DNA of 64,000 nt. Origin: Micrococcales bacterium UBA7469 (GTDB lineage Bacteria > Actinomycetota > Actinomycetes > Actinomycetales > Microbacteriaceae). The first letter of the stretch is position 1, and every line of letters begins with the position of its first letter. Of this stretch, positions 33,440-42,509 are shown piece after piece. The notes under the pieces are model-generated. The model had not been told where the DNA came from. It did no database searches and saw nothing but the letters and a program-made list of their open reading frames with translations. The DNA lies in assembly GCA_002479805.1 (NCBI GenBank), contig DLPB01000029.1:6516-70515 (forward strand), read 5' to 3'. Position numbers and translations under genes: made by a program.

Positions 33440-34657
33440 TTATCCGAGTCTGGCCTTTAGGTTCTGTGCCAAGGTAGCCATAAACTCCTCGGTGGTCTGC
33501 CAGGACTGCTGCTTGCCAACTAGGGCAGCCAGGTCCTTGGTCATGTGACCAGCCTCGACAGTCTTGATGATGACATCCTCTAGGGTCTCGGCGAAAGCGT
33601 GGACCTCAGGAGTGCCATCTAGCTTGGCGCGGTGCATTAGACCTCTGGTCCAGGCGAAGATCGACGCAATCGGGTTGGTCGAAGTCTTTTCGCCCTTCTG
33701 CCATTGGCGATAGTGACGAGTCACGGTGCCGTGTGCGGCCTCAGCCAAAGCGGTCTGTCCATCTGGGGTGGTTAGTACCGAGGTCATAAGACCAAGGGAG
33801 CCAAAGCCCTGAGCCACAGTGTCGGACTGTACGTCACCGTCGTAGTTCTTACATGCCCAGACGTAGCCACCCTCCCACTTCAGCGCCGCTGCGACCATGT
33901 CGTCGATTAGGCGGTGCTCGTAGGTGATGCCAGCAGCAGCAAACTTGTCTGCGTACTCGTTCTGGAAGACCTCTTCGAAGGCATCCTTGAAGGCACCGTC
34001 ATAGGCCTTCAGGATGGTGTTCTTGGTCGAGAGGTAAACCGGGTAGTTACGGGATAGTCCGTAGTTGAAAGATGCGCGAGCAAAGTCGCGGATCGAGTCC
34101 ATGTAGTTGTACATACCCATTGCAACACCACCGTTTTCTGGGTAGTCAGCAACGGTCATGGTCTGTGGCTCGCCACCGTCAGCTGGGGTCCAGGTGATTG
34201 TGACGGTTCCCTTGCCAGGAACCTTAAAGTCGGTGGCCTTGTACTGGTCACCGTGAGCGTGACGACCAATGATGATTGGCTTGGTCCAGCCTGGAACCAG
34301 TCTTGGAACGTTGGAGATGATGATTGGCTCGCGGAAAACTACACCGTCCAGAATGTTACGGATGGTGCCGTTTGGGCTCTTCCACATCTTCTTTAGCTTG
34401 AACTCGGTAACGCGCGCCTCGTCCGGAGTGATGGTCGCACACTTCACGCCCACGCCGTGCTTCTTGATGGCGTGTGCTGCGTCGATGGTCACCTGGTCGT
34501 CGGTGGCGTCGCGGTTCTCGACCGATAGGTCGTAGTACTCAAGATCGACGTCTAGAAACGGAAGGATTAGGTGGTCCTTGATGTCCTGCCAAATGATGCG
34601 GGTCATCTCATCGCCGTCAAGCTCGACAACCTTGCCAATCACCTTAATTTTGCTCAA
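33440..34657 (-). CDS. icd: NADP-dependent isocitrate dehydrogenase (eukaryote-like homodimeric type)
   Basis: Oxidative decarboxylation of isocitrate to 2-oxoglutarate. The 405 residues and sequence style (start KIKVIGKVVELDGDEMTRIIW, then ATITPDEARVTEFKLKKMW) match the homodimeric IDH group shared with eukaryotes, not the E. coli type. GTVTRHYRQW and NPIASIFAWTRG are conserved NADP/isocitrate-site segments. Divergent from the alpha-amylase gene; a strong terminator follows. Confidence 0.96.
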   Translation of the reverse strand: MSKIKVIGKVVELDGDEMTRIIWQDIKDHLILPFLDVDLEYYDLSVENRDATDDQVTIDAAHAIKKHGVGVKCATITPDEARVTEFKLKKMWKSPNGTIRNILDGVVFREPIIISNVPRLVPGWTKPIIIGRHAHGDQYKATDFKVPGKGTVTITWTPADGGEPQTMTVADYPENGGVAMGMYNYMDSIRDFARASFNYGLSRNYPVYLSTKNTILKAYDGAFKDAFEEVFQNEYADKFAAAGITYEHRLIDDMVAAALKWEGGYVWACKNYDGDVQSDTVAQGFGSLGLMTSVLTTPDGQTALAEAAHGTVTRHYRQWQKGEKTSTNPIASIFAWTRGLMHRAKLDGTPEVHAFAETLEDVIIKTVEAGHMTKDLAALVGKQQSWQTTEEFMATLAQNLKARLG

Positions 34658-34727
34658 TTTTTCTCCTGATAAACCTGCGCCACATGCGCGAATTAGCCTT
34701 GTAAAGCCTAGCGGTTAGCATGGAGCC
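34658..34727. promoter_or_regulatory. divergent upstream region of icd and the amylase gene
   Basis: Seventy bases must contain both promoters. The minus strand reads AGGAGA shortly before the icd ATG, a good ribosome site. For the amylase gene the ATG at 34728 has only a weak GGAG at 34722-34725. No clear promoter hexamers could be assigned by eye. Confidence 0.4.
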
Positions 34728-36134
34728 ATGCGATTTACTTTCAAGCATCTCACCGCAGTGGTTATTAGCGTTTTGGCACTGACCGGCTGCACCGCAAATC
34801 AAGCCTCCGATCGTTTCGAAGACCGAGTTGGAGTTCAGCTGTTCATGTGGAACTTCAATTCAATCGCCCAGGAGTGTGAGTACCTCGGCGATGTCGGAAT
34901 TGACTGGGTCTTAGTCGCACCCCCGCAGGAGCACATTCAGGGTGGCGAATGGTGGGTTGGTTACCAACCGGTGAGCTACAAACTTGAATCCCAGCTTGGA
35001 ACCCAGGGCGAATTTGAGGCCATGGTCAAAGACTGTGGCGAACAGGGTGTTGAAATCTACGTGGATGCGGTTATTAACCACATGACCGGTAGTAGCGAAG
35101 GTCTCGGTACCGCCGGAACTGAATACGCCAAGTACGAATACGCAGACCTTTACAGCAGAGGTGATTTCCATGCCTGCGAAGAGACCATGGATGGTCAGAT
35201 TGCCGACTGGGCAAACCTCACTCAGGTGCAGCAGTGTGAGCTGTTGAACCTTGCCGACTTGAAAACCGAAGCGGAAAGCGTTCAAGCCAAGATTGTTGAT
35301 TATTTGCAATCGCTGGTCGACCTGGGAGTCACCGGTTTCCGCATCGATGCCGCAAAACACATTGCAGTGGCGGACCTTCAGGCCATCACATCAAAATTGC
35401 CGGCAGAGATTAACTACATCCAAGAGGTTATTCCCGGCACCCCGGGTGCGGAGCCCAGTGACTACCTAGGCGTTGGAGACATATTCGGTTTTGACCTCGC
35501 CTACCAGCTGGCATCAATCTTTGGCCAGCAGGTGGCATTCTTGCCAGACACTTCAACTGAATCCCCATGGATCACGCCATCAAGTCAAACGGTTGTGATG
35601 GTTTCTAACCACGACACCGAACGCAACGGCCAGACCCTGAACTACAGCCAACCTGCACAGTTTGAGGCAGCCACCGCCCTGATGCTGGCCCTCGACTATG
35701 GCCAGCCCATGCTCTACAGCTCATACGCCTTTGATAGCTTCGACTGGGCTCCTAAGGATGAGAGCGGCCGAACCTTGGATGCCAAATGTGCACAGTCCAG
35801 CCTGGTTTACCTCACCAACCATGAGGCCGGCACCTGGCTCTGCCAACACCGCATGAACTGGGTAAGCGGGATGATTGCATTCCGCGACGAAACCTCCGGA
35901 AAAGCGCTAACCAACCCGCAAACTACTGAGGCGGTGCTCAGTTTTGAGCGCGGCGATAAGGGCTTTTTTGCAGTCAACGTAACTGACTCAGACCTAAGCG
36001 GCATCGAGATCACAACCAACCTGGCCGATGGCACATACCGCGATCAGATCAGCGGTAAAGAGCTTGAGATCAGTGCTGGCAAACTCACTTTGGACCTCGC
36101 TGCGAACCAGGCAGTTGCGCTAACCAAGCGCTAA
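34728..36134 (+). CDS. GH13 alpha-amylase lipoprotein (animal/Streptomyces-type)
   Basis: Secreted, lipid-anchored starch hydrolase of 468 residues. A lipoprotein signal ends in lipobox LTGC with Cys21. The GH13 catalytic regions are complete: DAVINH (Asp113, His118), GFRIDAAKH with nucleophile Asp207, acid/base Glu233 in YIQEVIPG, and SNHDTER with Asp296. The stretch EHIQGGEWW...YQPVSYKL is typical of the animal-like subfamily that includes Streptomyces amylases. No carbohydrate-binding module is present. The gene stands alone, with its 3' end overlapping an ABC exporter gene by 4 bases. It would break external alpha-glucans at the cell surface. Confidence 0.93.
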   Translation: MRFTFKHLTAVVISVLALTGCTANQASDRFEDRVGVQLFMWNFNSIAQECEYLGDVGIDWVLVAPPQEHIQGGEWWVGYQPVSYKLESQLGTQGEFEAMVKDCGEQGVEIYVDAVINHMTGSSEGLGTAGTEYAKYEYADLYSRGDFHACEETMDGQIADWANLTQVQQCELLNLADLKTEAESVQAKIVDYLQSLVDLGVTGFRIDAAKHIAVADLQAITSKLPAEINYIQEVIPGTPGAEPSDYLGVGDIFGFDLAYQLASIFGQQVAFLPDTSTESPWITPSSQTVVMVSNHDTERNGQTLNYSQPAQFEAATALMLALDYGQPMLYSSYAFDSFDWAPKDESGRTLDAKCAQSSLVYLTNHEAGTWLCQHRMNWVSGMIAFRDETSGKALTNPQTTEAVLSFERGDKGFFAVNVTDSDLSGIEITTNLADGTYRDQISGKELEISAGKLTLDLAANQAVALTKR

Positions 36135-37936
36135 ACCAAAGAGTCGCGCCAGGCCTTGTAGAGGGCTGCAAACTTGCCACCTGATGTAGCGAGCTGCTCG
36201 GGGCTGCCATCTTCAATGACCCGACCGTGCTCCATCACCAGCACGCGCTGAGCAATCGAGACTGTTGAGAGTCGGTGCGCAATGATTACTGCGGTTCGGT
36301 TGTGCAGCAGAGTCTTTAGGCCCTGCTGAACCAAGCGCTCGGATGGGATATCCAGCGAGCTGGTCGCCTCATCCAAAATCAACACCGAGGGGTTTGCTAA
36401 GAACGCTCGGGCAAATGAAATCAGCTGGCGCTGACCCGATGAAACCCTGCCACCGCGCTTATTCACATCGGTCTGATAACCATCGGGGAGCGAAAGGATA
36501 AAGTCGTGAGCACCAACCGCTTTGGCCGCGGCAATCACCTCATCCATCGAGGCATCAGGACGACCAAGCTGAATGTTTTCAGCTACCGAACCGGAGAAGA
36601 GGTAAGCCTCCTGAGTGACCATTACCACCTCGTGGCGCAGGTCGGTGTTTGAGATGTATCTCAGGTCAACGCCATCGAGCTTTACCGAACCCGCTGTTGG
36701 GTCATAGAAACGTGAGATCAGTTTGGCAAGCGTTGACTTACCGGCGCCGGTGGTGCCGACCAGCGCAACGGTCTGTCCGGCAGGGATTGTCAGGCTAAAT
36801 GGCTGCAACACCTGAGATCCAGTGGCATAGCTAAATTCAACATCGGTGAATGAAACCTCACCCTTGACGTCCTTGAGGGCAACTGGGTTTTCAGGTTCTG
36901 GAACAGTTGGCTCCTCTTGCAGCACTCCGGAGATTTTTTCCAGGGCTGAGGCTGCCGACTGGTAGGAGTTGTAGAACATGGCAATCTCCTCCATCGGGTC
37001 AAAGAACCGTCTGGAATACAAGATTGCTGCGGTTAGAACACCGATACCCAAGGAGCCCTCGAGCACCCTGAAGCCGCCGAAGAGCAAAATCGCCGCAACG
37101 GTAACGTTGCCGATAAAGATAAGCCCTGGGTCGTAGATACCAAAGAGTTGAATCAGTCGTGCGTTGTGACCGCGATATTCTTCGACCAGGCCACCGAAGT
37201 GCTGCTCATTTGCCTTCTCCTTGCGGAATGCCTTCACCGCACGAATACCGGTCATGGTCTCTACGAAATACTGAATTAGCCGTGACGATGCGACTCGCTG
37301 CAGTCGGTAACCCTTGTTAGTGCCGAGCTGGAACCAGCGGGTCAGAATCGCCAGCGGCAAAAGCGCAATCAGCAAAATAAAGAAGCTCTGTGGATCCAAT
37401 AGGAACAGCGCCCCTGCGGTGAAGAGCATGAACATTCCGCCCACAACCAATTCGCTCAAGCCACCAGAAAGCAGCTCGCCGATTGACTCGAGGTCAGAGG
37501 TTTGCCGGGCAATTACTCGTCCCGCGGTGTAGCGCTCGTGGAACTCAACCGAGAGTTTTTGAGTGTGAACAAAGACTCGGTTGCGAAGATCAAAGAGCAT
37601 CGCCTGAGAAGCGCGAGCGGTGACCATCAGGAAGAAGTAGGTCAGGCTCGCGGTGAGAGCTGCCGCCGAAAGATAGATAAATACCGTCAGTCCAATTGGG
37701 GTGTAGTCCCCAACCATTGCCTTGGGGAGTGCGCTGTCGATACCAAAGGCGATGATTGCAGGGCCGGCAACCCTAAGTGCGGTTGAAATCACAACCAGGA
37801 AGATTGCGGCAATGACTCGGGCACGAATTGGCAAAAGTAATGAGCCTAAAAGCGCCCTCGAGCGAGCTCTGACAAAGCGAGATTCTTCCTTCGTGAGGTC
37901 AGTTTTCTCCTCATCGTTGGTACCGTGCATGCTCAT
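36131..37936 (-). CDS. heterodimeric ABC exporter, subunit with intact Walker B
   Basis: Half-transporter of 601 residues: six membrane helices (about 35-330) and an ATPase domain. Walker A is GTTGAGKST and Walker B VLILDEATSSLD with the catalytic Glu, but the signature is altered (VSSGQRQ instead of LSGGQ). The partner encoded upstream has the reverse pattern, so the pair should form one active and one degenerate ATP site, as in TM287/288 or TmrAB. It overlaps the partner gene by 4 bases. Substrate unknown. Confidence 0.93.
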   Translation of the reverse strand: MSMHGTNDEEKTDLTKEESRFVRARSRALLGSLLLPIRARVIAAIFLVVISTALRVAGPAIIAFGIDSALPKAMVGDYTPIGLTVFIYLSAAALTASLTYFFLMVTARASQAMLFDLRNRVFVHTQKLSVEFHERYTAGRVIARQTSDLESIGELLSGGLSELVVGGMFMLFTAGALFLLDPQSFFILLIALLPLAILTRWFQLGTNKGYRLQRVASSRLIQYFVETMTGIRAVKAFRKEKANEQHFGGLVEEYRGHNARLIQLFGIYDPGLIFIGNVTVAAILLFGGFRVLEGSLGIGVLTAAILYSRRFFDPMEEIAMFYNSYQSAASALEKISGVLQEEPTVPEPENPVALKDVKGEVSFTDVEFSYATGSQVLQPFSLTIPAGQTVALVGTTGAGKSTLAKLISRFYDPTAGSVKLDGVDLRYISNTDLRHEVVMVTQEAYLFSGSVAENIQLGRPDASMDEVIAAAKAVGAHDFILSLPDGYQTDVNKRGGRVSSGQRQLISFARAFLANPSVLILDEATSSLDIPSERLVQQGLKTLLHNRTAVIIAHRLSTVSIAQRVLVMEHGRVIEDGSPEQLATSGGKFAALYKAWRDSLV

Positions 37937-39705
37937 AGGTTCACCTCCCGAGCCTTTTCAGCCGCATCAAGTGAGCTGATCACGTAGCGGTAGTGGTCGG
38001 AGGTCTTGATTAGTTCTTGGTGGGTGCCGAAGGCAACAACCTTGCCTTCGTGCATCAGTGCGACCTTGTCGGCCAGCATCACCGTGGAGGGTCGGTGGGC
38101 AACAATCAAGGCTGTGGTGGTGGTCAGCACGTGGCGAAGGGCATCCTCAACCATGGCTTCGGTATCAACATCGAGTGCCGATAGCGGGTCATCCAACACC
38201 AGGATTCTCGGCTTGGCAGCCACCGCACGAGCAAGCGCCAAGCGCTGGCGCTGGCCTCCGGAGAGTGAAAGGCCTTCTTCACCAATCTTGGTGTCTAGCC
38301 CCTGTGGCAGGTCATAAACAAACTGAGCCTGGGCTATCTCGAGCGCTTGCTTGAGGTCTTCCTCACTCTGGGTAGGGTTCCCAAGCATCACGTTGTCGCG
38401 CACCGAAGATGAGAACAGTGTGGCATCTTCGAAAGCCATGGCGATCAGGGTGCGAAGATCGCCTCGGGTTAGATCCCTGATGTCGATGCCGTCAATTTCA
38501 ACCGCTCCACCGGTCACCTCGTAAAGCCTGGTAGCCAACGCCGTTAGGGTGGTTTTGCCGCAACCGGTTAGACCTATAAGCGCCACCGACTGGCCTGGCT
38601 CTAGCCGCAGGTTGAGATTTGAAATCAAATCTGGCTGACCCGCTGGCGTGTCTGGGTAGCGGAAGCTGACATTCTTGAACTCAAGGACTCCCTTGGGGTT
38701 CGAGATGGTCTTAGGCGCTACCGGGTCGGCAATCAAATCTGGTTCATCAATCACTTCGAAAAAGCGAGTGACAGCCGACTTGGCCTCTAGTGTCATGCCC
38801 AAGAGAAAGCCCAATGATTCGGTTGGCCATCGCAAAACCATTGCGGTGGCGACAAATGCCACCAGGGTGCCCACCGTAATCTGGCCATCCACCACCAGCA
38901 GCATTCCAGCCAAAAGTGAGAGACCGAGAGCTAGTTCCGGTAGCAAAATCAGGTACAGCCAGATATTTGCAACCGCCTTGGCCTTGCGAATTTCGGTGCC
39001 GAGCAGTTGCTTAGCATCCGAAGAAAATTGTTCGGCTGCAAAGCCGCCACGGCCAAAGGCTTTCAGCACTCGAACTCCGTGAACCGCCTGCTCCACTCGA
39101 GTTGCGAGATCGCCGGATTGGTCCTGAGATAGCCTTGCCACCTCGCCGAAGGTCTTCTCAAACCTGAATCCGATAACAACAATCGGCACCGATGCCACCA
39201 GGAAGATCAACCCCAACCAGATATTGAAGCTAAACAGAATGATCATTCCCACAATCAGCGTCAGCAGATTGGCGACCAGCAGCACCAGTCCAAAACTTAG
39301 CCAGCGCCTTGTAAGGCTGAGGTCTCGCACTGCTCTGGAGAGCAGCTGTCCGGAAGGCCAGCGATCGTGGAAGGCGACCGGCAGATCTTGCAGCTTGGCA
39401 TAGAGCACATTGCGCATATCGGCTTCAACATAGGTGCCTGGGGTGAGCACCAGCCAGCGCCTGAGCAAGACAAAGAGCGCCTCTGCGATACCCATCGCCA
39501 AAATCAGAGCCACGGCTGGAATTAGTGCATCAATTCCGCCGGAAACCAGGGAGTTGACGAGATTCTGCAAAAACTGCGGGATTGCCAAGGCGAACATGTG
39601 GGCACCGATTGCAGCCAGCATGCCTAGGAAGATTCTGGGTAGGGCGCGCTTGGCAAATGGCACGAGCCGCCACAGGGTTTTGAACGTACTTAGTTCGGTT
39701 TGCAT
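37933..39705 (-). CDS. heterodimeric ABC exporter, subunit with degenerate Walker B
   Basis: Partner half-transporter of 590 residues with six membrane helices and an ATPase domain. Walker A GLTGCGKTT and signature LSGGQRQRLALARA are intact, but Walker B reads ILVLDDPLSALD, with Asp in place of the catalytic Glu. That substitution marks the non-hydrolysing site of asymmetric exporters. Read with the downstream gene, each subunit supplies the half the other lacks. Divergent from carbonic anhydrase. Confidence 0.93.
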   Translation of the reverse strand: MQTELSTFKTLWRLVPFAKRALPRIFLGMLAAIGAHMFALAIPQFLQNLVNSLVSGGIDALIPAVALILAMGIAEALFVLLRRWLVLTPGTYVEADMRNVLYAKLQDLPVAFHDRWPSGQLLSRAVRDLSLTRRWLSFGLVLLVANLLTLIVGMIILFSFNIWLGLIFLVASVPIVVIGFRFEKTFGEVARLSQDQSGDLATRVEQAVHGVRVLKAFGRGGFAAEQFSSDAKQLLGTEIRKAKAVANIWLYLILLPELALGLSLLAGMLLVVDGQITVGTLVAFVATAMVLRWPTESLGFLLGMTLEAKSAVTRFFEVIDEPDLIADPVAPKTISNPKGVLEFKNVSFRYPDTPAGQPDLISNLNLRLEPGQSVALIGLTGCGKTTLTALATRLYEVTGGAVEIDGIDIRDLTRGDLRTLIAMAFEDATLFSSSVRDNVMLGNPTQSEEDLKQALEIAQAQFVYDLPQGLDTKIGEEGLSLSGGQRQRLALARAVAAKPRILVLDDPLSALDVDTEAMVEDALRHVLTTTTALIVAHRPSTVMLADKVALMHEGKVVAFGTHQELIKTSDHYRYVISSLDAAEKAREVNL

Positions 39706-39821
39706 TTGTCTCTTCCGCCGCCTTCAGGGCAGCCCTTCAGGATAGCAGTAACAAAAATCAACAAAGGCTTAGTCCCAGCAAACTCGGCTTACTCTGCTAC
39801 CAACCAAAACCAAGGAGAGCT
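39706..39821. promoter_or_regulatory. divergent upstream region of ABC exporter pair and carbonic anhydrase
   Basis: An intergenic stretch of 116 bases. AAGGAGA lies 6 bases before the carbonic anhydrase ATG. No repeat, hairpin with T-tract or confident promoter pair is apparent to me. Confidence 0.4.
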
Positions 39822-40316
39822 ATGTCAGTAACCGACGAGTACCTAAAAAACAATGAGGCTTACGCCAGCCAGTTCAGCGGTCCACTGCCGCTGCCACCTG
39901 CAAAACACGTTGCAGTGCTGGCCTGCATGGACGCTCGAATCAATGTCTACGCAGCGCTGGGAATCCAGGAGGGTGAATCTCACGTCATCAGAAATGCCGG
40001 TGGCGTAGTCACCGAGGATGAAATCAGATCACTTGCCATCTCACAGCGACTTTTGGGCACCAAGGAAATCATCTTGATTCACCACACCGACTGCGGCATG
40101 CTCACCTTCACCGACGACGGTTTCAAGGAGAGCATTCGTGCCGAGGTTGGAATCAAGCCAGCATGGGCCGCCGAGGCATTTAGTGACCTTGATGCCGATG
40201 TGCGCCAGTCAATCAGTCGCATCAAGCAGAGCCCGTTCATCCCTCACAAGGACTCGATCCGTGGTTTCGTCTTCGACGTCGCCACCGGTCGCCTGCGCGA
40301 GGTAGTCGCCAACTAG
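39822..40316 (+). CDS. beta-class carbonic anhydrase
   Basis: Zinc enzyme interconverting CO2 and bicarbonate, 164 residues, resembling the short mycobacterial Rv1284-type group. Zinc ligands are Cys35, His88 and Cys91, and the Asp37-Arg39 dyad in CMDAR is intact. NAGGVVTEDEIRSL is the conserved follow-on segment. It could supply bicarbonate for carboxylations. It stands alone; the 3' end overlaps purH by 4 bases. Confidence 0.93.
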   Translation: MSVTDEYLKNNEAYASQFSGPLPLPPAKHVAVLACMDARINVYAALGIQEGESHVIRNAGGVVTEDEIRSLAISQRLLGTKEIILIHHTDCGMLTFTDDGFKESIRAEVGIKPAWAAEAFSDLDADVRQSISRIKQSPFIPHKDSIRGFVFDVATGRLREVVAN

Positions 40317-41914
40317 TGGTAGAAGTGGCGCTCCGCGGTGAAGTACATCGTGATTCCGGCAGCCCTGGCTGCAGCAATTACCTCTTCATCGCGGACGCTA
40401 CCGCCAGGCTGAACCACTGCCTTCACGCCAGCGTCAATTAGCACCTGTAGGCCATCGGCAAATGGGAAGAATGCGTCCGATGCCGCCACCGAGTCAATCA
40501 CTCGATCGCCTGCCCTGGCAACCGCAAGTCGGCAGGAATCCAAGCGATTTACCTGACCCATGCCAATGCCAACCGCAGCCAAATCTTTGGCCAGCAAAAT
40601 CGCATTTGACTTCACCGCACGCGATGCCCGCCAAGCAAACTCGAGATCTGCCATAAGCTCCGGACTGGCTGGGTCCCCGGTAACCAATTGCCACTTTGAA
40701 ACATCGAGATTCTCAAAGCCATCGGAATCTTGAATCAAGGCTCCCCCCGAGACCTGACGAATTTCCCGAGTTGGTCGCTGATAGCCGGCACTAAGTTCGA
40801 GAATGCGCAGGTTCTTCTTTTTGCTCAAAACCTCGAGGGCCTCCGGTTCGAAACCTGGAGCGGCAATCACCTCGGTGAAAATCTCCGCAACCTGCAGGGC
40901 CATCTTTTTGGTTACCACTGAATTGGCGGCAATCACACCGCCAAATGCTGAAACCGGGTCGGTCTGATGAGCACGCAGATGCGCCGAGGCGATGGCATCG
41001 TCGCTGCCATTCAGCGCGACCGCAATCCCGCAGGGGTTGGCGTGCTTGATGATTGCAACCGCGGGCTGATCAAAGTCATAGGCGGCACGAAGCGCTGCAT
41101 CAACGTCAACGTAGTTGTTGTATGACATCTCTTTGCCACCGAGCAGCTTGGCCTGAGCAACACCACTTACCGCGCCAACCGCCGAATACAACGCTGCGCC
41201 CTGGTGGGAGTTCTCTCCGTAGCGAAGCACGTTCTGAAGCTCAAAATTCAGACTCACGTGGCTAGAAAATTCAGCAGAAGTTTCCTGGTCCAACTCCCCA
41301 AGCATCCAGCTGGCTACTGCGCTGTCATAGCTTGCGGTGTGACTAAAAGCTGCCTGCGCCAACTCTCTACGTAGCGCAAGCGAGGTGCCACCTTGGGCAT
41401 TGGCTTCCAGAACCCTCGAATAATTGGCCGGGTTCACCACGATTGCGACGTTGGCATGGTTTTTAGCTGCTGCTCGAACCATGGCTGGTCCACCGATATC
41501 GATCTGCTCGACGGCAGCATCGCCGGTAGCACCGGCTGCAACGGTCTGCACAAATGGATAGAGGTTCACGACCACCAGCTCAAATGGCTCGATGTCTAGC
41601 TTCTCCAGCTCCTGAACATGCTCATCAAGGCGCAGATCGGCAAGAATGCCACCGTGAATCTTTGGGTGCAGGGTTTTCACTCGACCATCGAGCGACTCTG
41701 GGAAACCGGTCACCTCAGACACTTCTTGAACTGCAATTCCAGCATCCGCAATTTGCTTGGCGGTTGATCCGGTAGATACCAGCCGCACGCCCTGCTCACT
41801 CAGCCCTTTGGCTAGCTCGAGCAAACCGGTCTTATCAGATACCGAGATCAGAGCCCTGCGAATTTTTACCTGGTCGCGCTGCTTATAGTTGCGAGCTGGA
41901 AGGTTTGCGGCCAT
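40313..41914 (-). CDS. purH: bifunctional AICAR formyltransferase / IMP cyclohydrolase
   Basis: Last two steps of IMP synthesis. 533 residues: an N-terminal MGS-like IMP cyclohydrolase domain (about 18-165, ALISVSDKTGLLELAKGL, STGSTAKQI) and a C-terminal AICAR transformylase with NPCGIAVA and the KSNAILLAKD segment. The ATG shares one base with the purN stop (TAATG). An N-terminal extension of about 17 residues precedes the conserved start. Confidence 0.96.
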   Translation of the reverse strand: MAANLPARNYKQRDQVKIRRALISVSDKTGLLELAKGLSEQGVRLVSTGSTAKQIADAGIAVQEVSEVTGFPESLDGRVKTLHPKIHGGILADLRLDEHVQELEKLDIEPFELVVVNLYPFVQTVAAGATGDAAVEQIDIGGPAMVRAAAKNHANVAIVVNPANYSRVLEANAQGGTSLALRRELAQAAFSHTASYDSAVASWMLGELDQETSAEFSSHVSLNFELQNVLRYGENSHQGAALYSAVGAVSGVAQAKLLGGKEMSYNNYVDVDAALRAAYDFDQPAVAIIKHANPCGIAVALNGSDDAIASAHLRAHQTDPVSAFGGVIAANSVVTKKMALQVAEIFTEVIAAPGFEPEALEVLSKKKNLRILELSAGYQRPTREIRQVSGGALIQDSDGFENLDVSKWQLVTGDPASPELMADLEFAWRASRAVKSNAILLAKDLAAVGIGMGQVNRLDSCRLAVARAGDRVIDSVAASDAFFPFADGLQVLIDAGVKAVVQPGGSVRDEEVIAAARAAGITMYFTAERHFYH

Positions 41915-42504
41915 TAGTTTGCCCTTTCAGAAAGAATGAGTTTGCCCTCGGCAATCTCCGCCACCACATCGACAATCAGTGCTCGCTCGATGGTCTTGAT
42001 CTGCTCATGTAAATCGGCCTCGGAAATACCCGCGGCGATCGCGACCTCACGCTGTGCCAACACTGGACCGGTGTCAACACCGGCATCCACGATGTGCACA
42101 GTCGCTCCGGTGGTGGACACCCCGGCTGCCAACGCATCGCGCACGGCGTGCGCGCCGGGGAAGGCCGGAAGAAGCGATGGGTGGAGGTTGATGAGGTTTG
42201 GGCTTAGCTCAGATACGAAGCTCTCCGGCAGCACCCTCATAAAACCTGCCAAAACCACCAGGTCCGGGTTGTGATACTTCACGTTTTGCAAAAGCATCTC
42301 AGACCACTTATCGCGAGAGGGAAAAAGCCCCGGCTCAACCACGAAGGTTGGAACCCCAAATTGCTCGGCATGAGCCAGCCCATCGGCTGCCTGGTCAGCG
42401 CCAACCGCAACAATCTTGGCTGGGAACAGCGGATTGTCGCAGGCCTCCAACAGGGCCCTTAGGTTCGAACCAGAACCCGAAATCATAACCACAATCGAAA
42501 GCAC
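41914..42504 (-). CDS. purN: phosphoribosylglycinamide formyltransferase
   Basis: Transfers formyl from 10-formyl-THF to GAR in purine synthesis. 196 residues, beginning with the nucleotide-binding ISGSGSNLRALLEA. The catalytic Asn-His-Asp region is visible as INLHPSLLPAFPGAHAV, and GVDTGPVLAQ follows. Coupled to purH. The upstream PerM-like gene lies 5 bases away. Confidence 0.95.
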   Translation of the reverse strand: MLSIVVMISGSGSNLRALLEACDNPLFPAKIVAVGADQAADGLAHAEQFGVPTFVVEPGLFPSRDKWSEMLLQNVKYHNPDLVVLAGFMRVLPESFVSELSPNLINLHPSLLPAFPGAHAVRDALAAGVSTTGATVHIVDAGVDTGPVLAQREVAIAAGISEADLHEQIKTIERALIVDVVAEIAEGKLILSERAN

Positions 42505-42509
42505 TTTCC

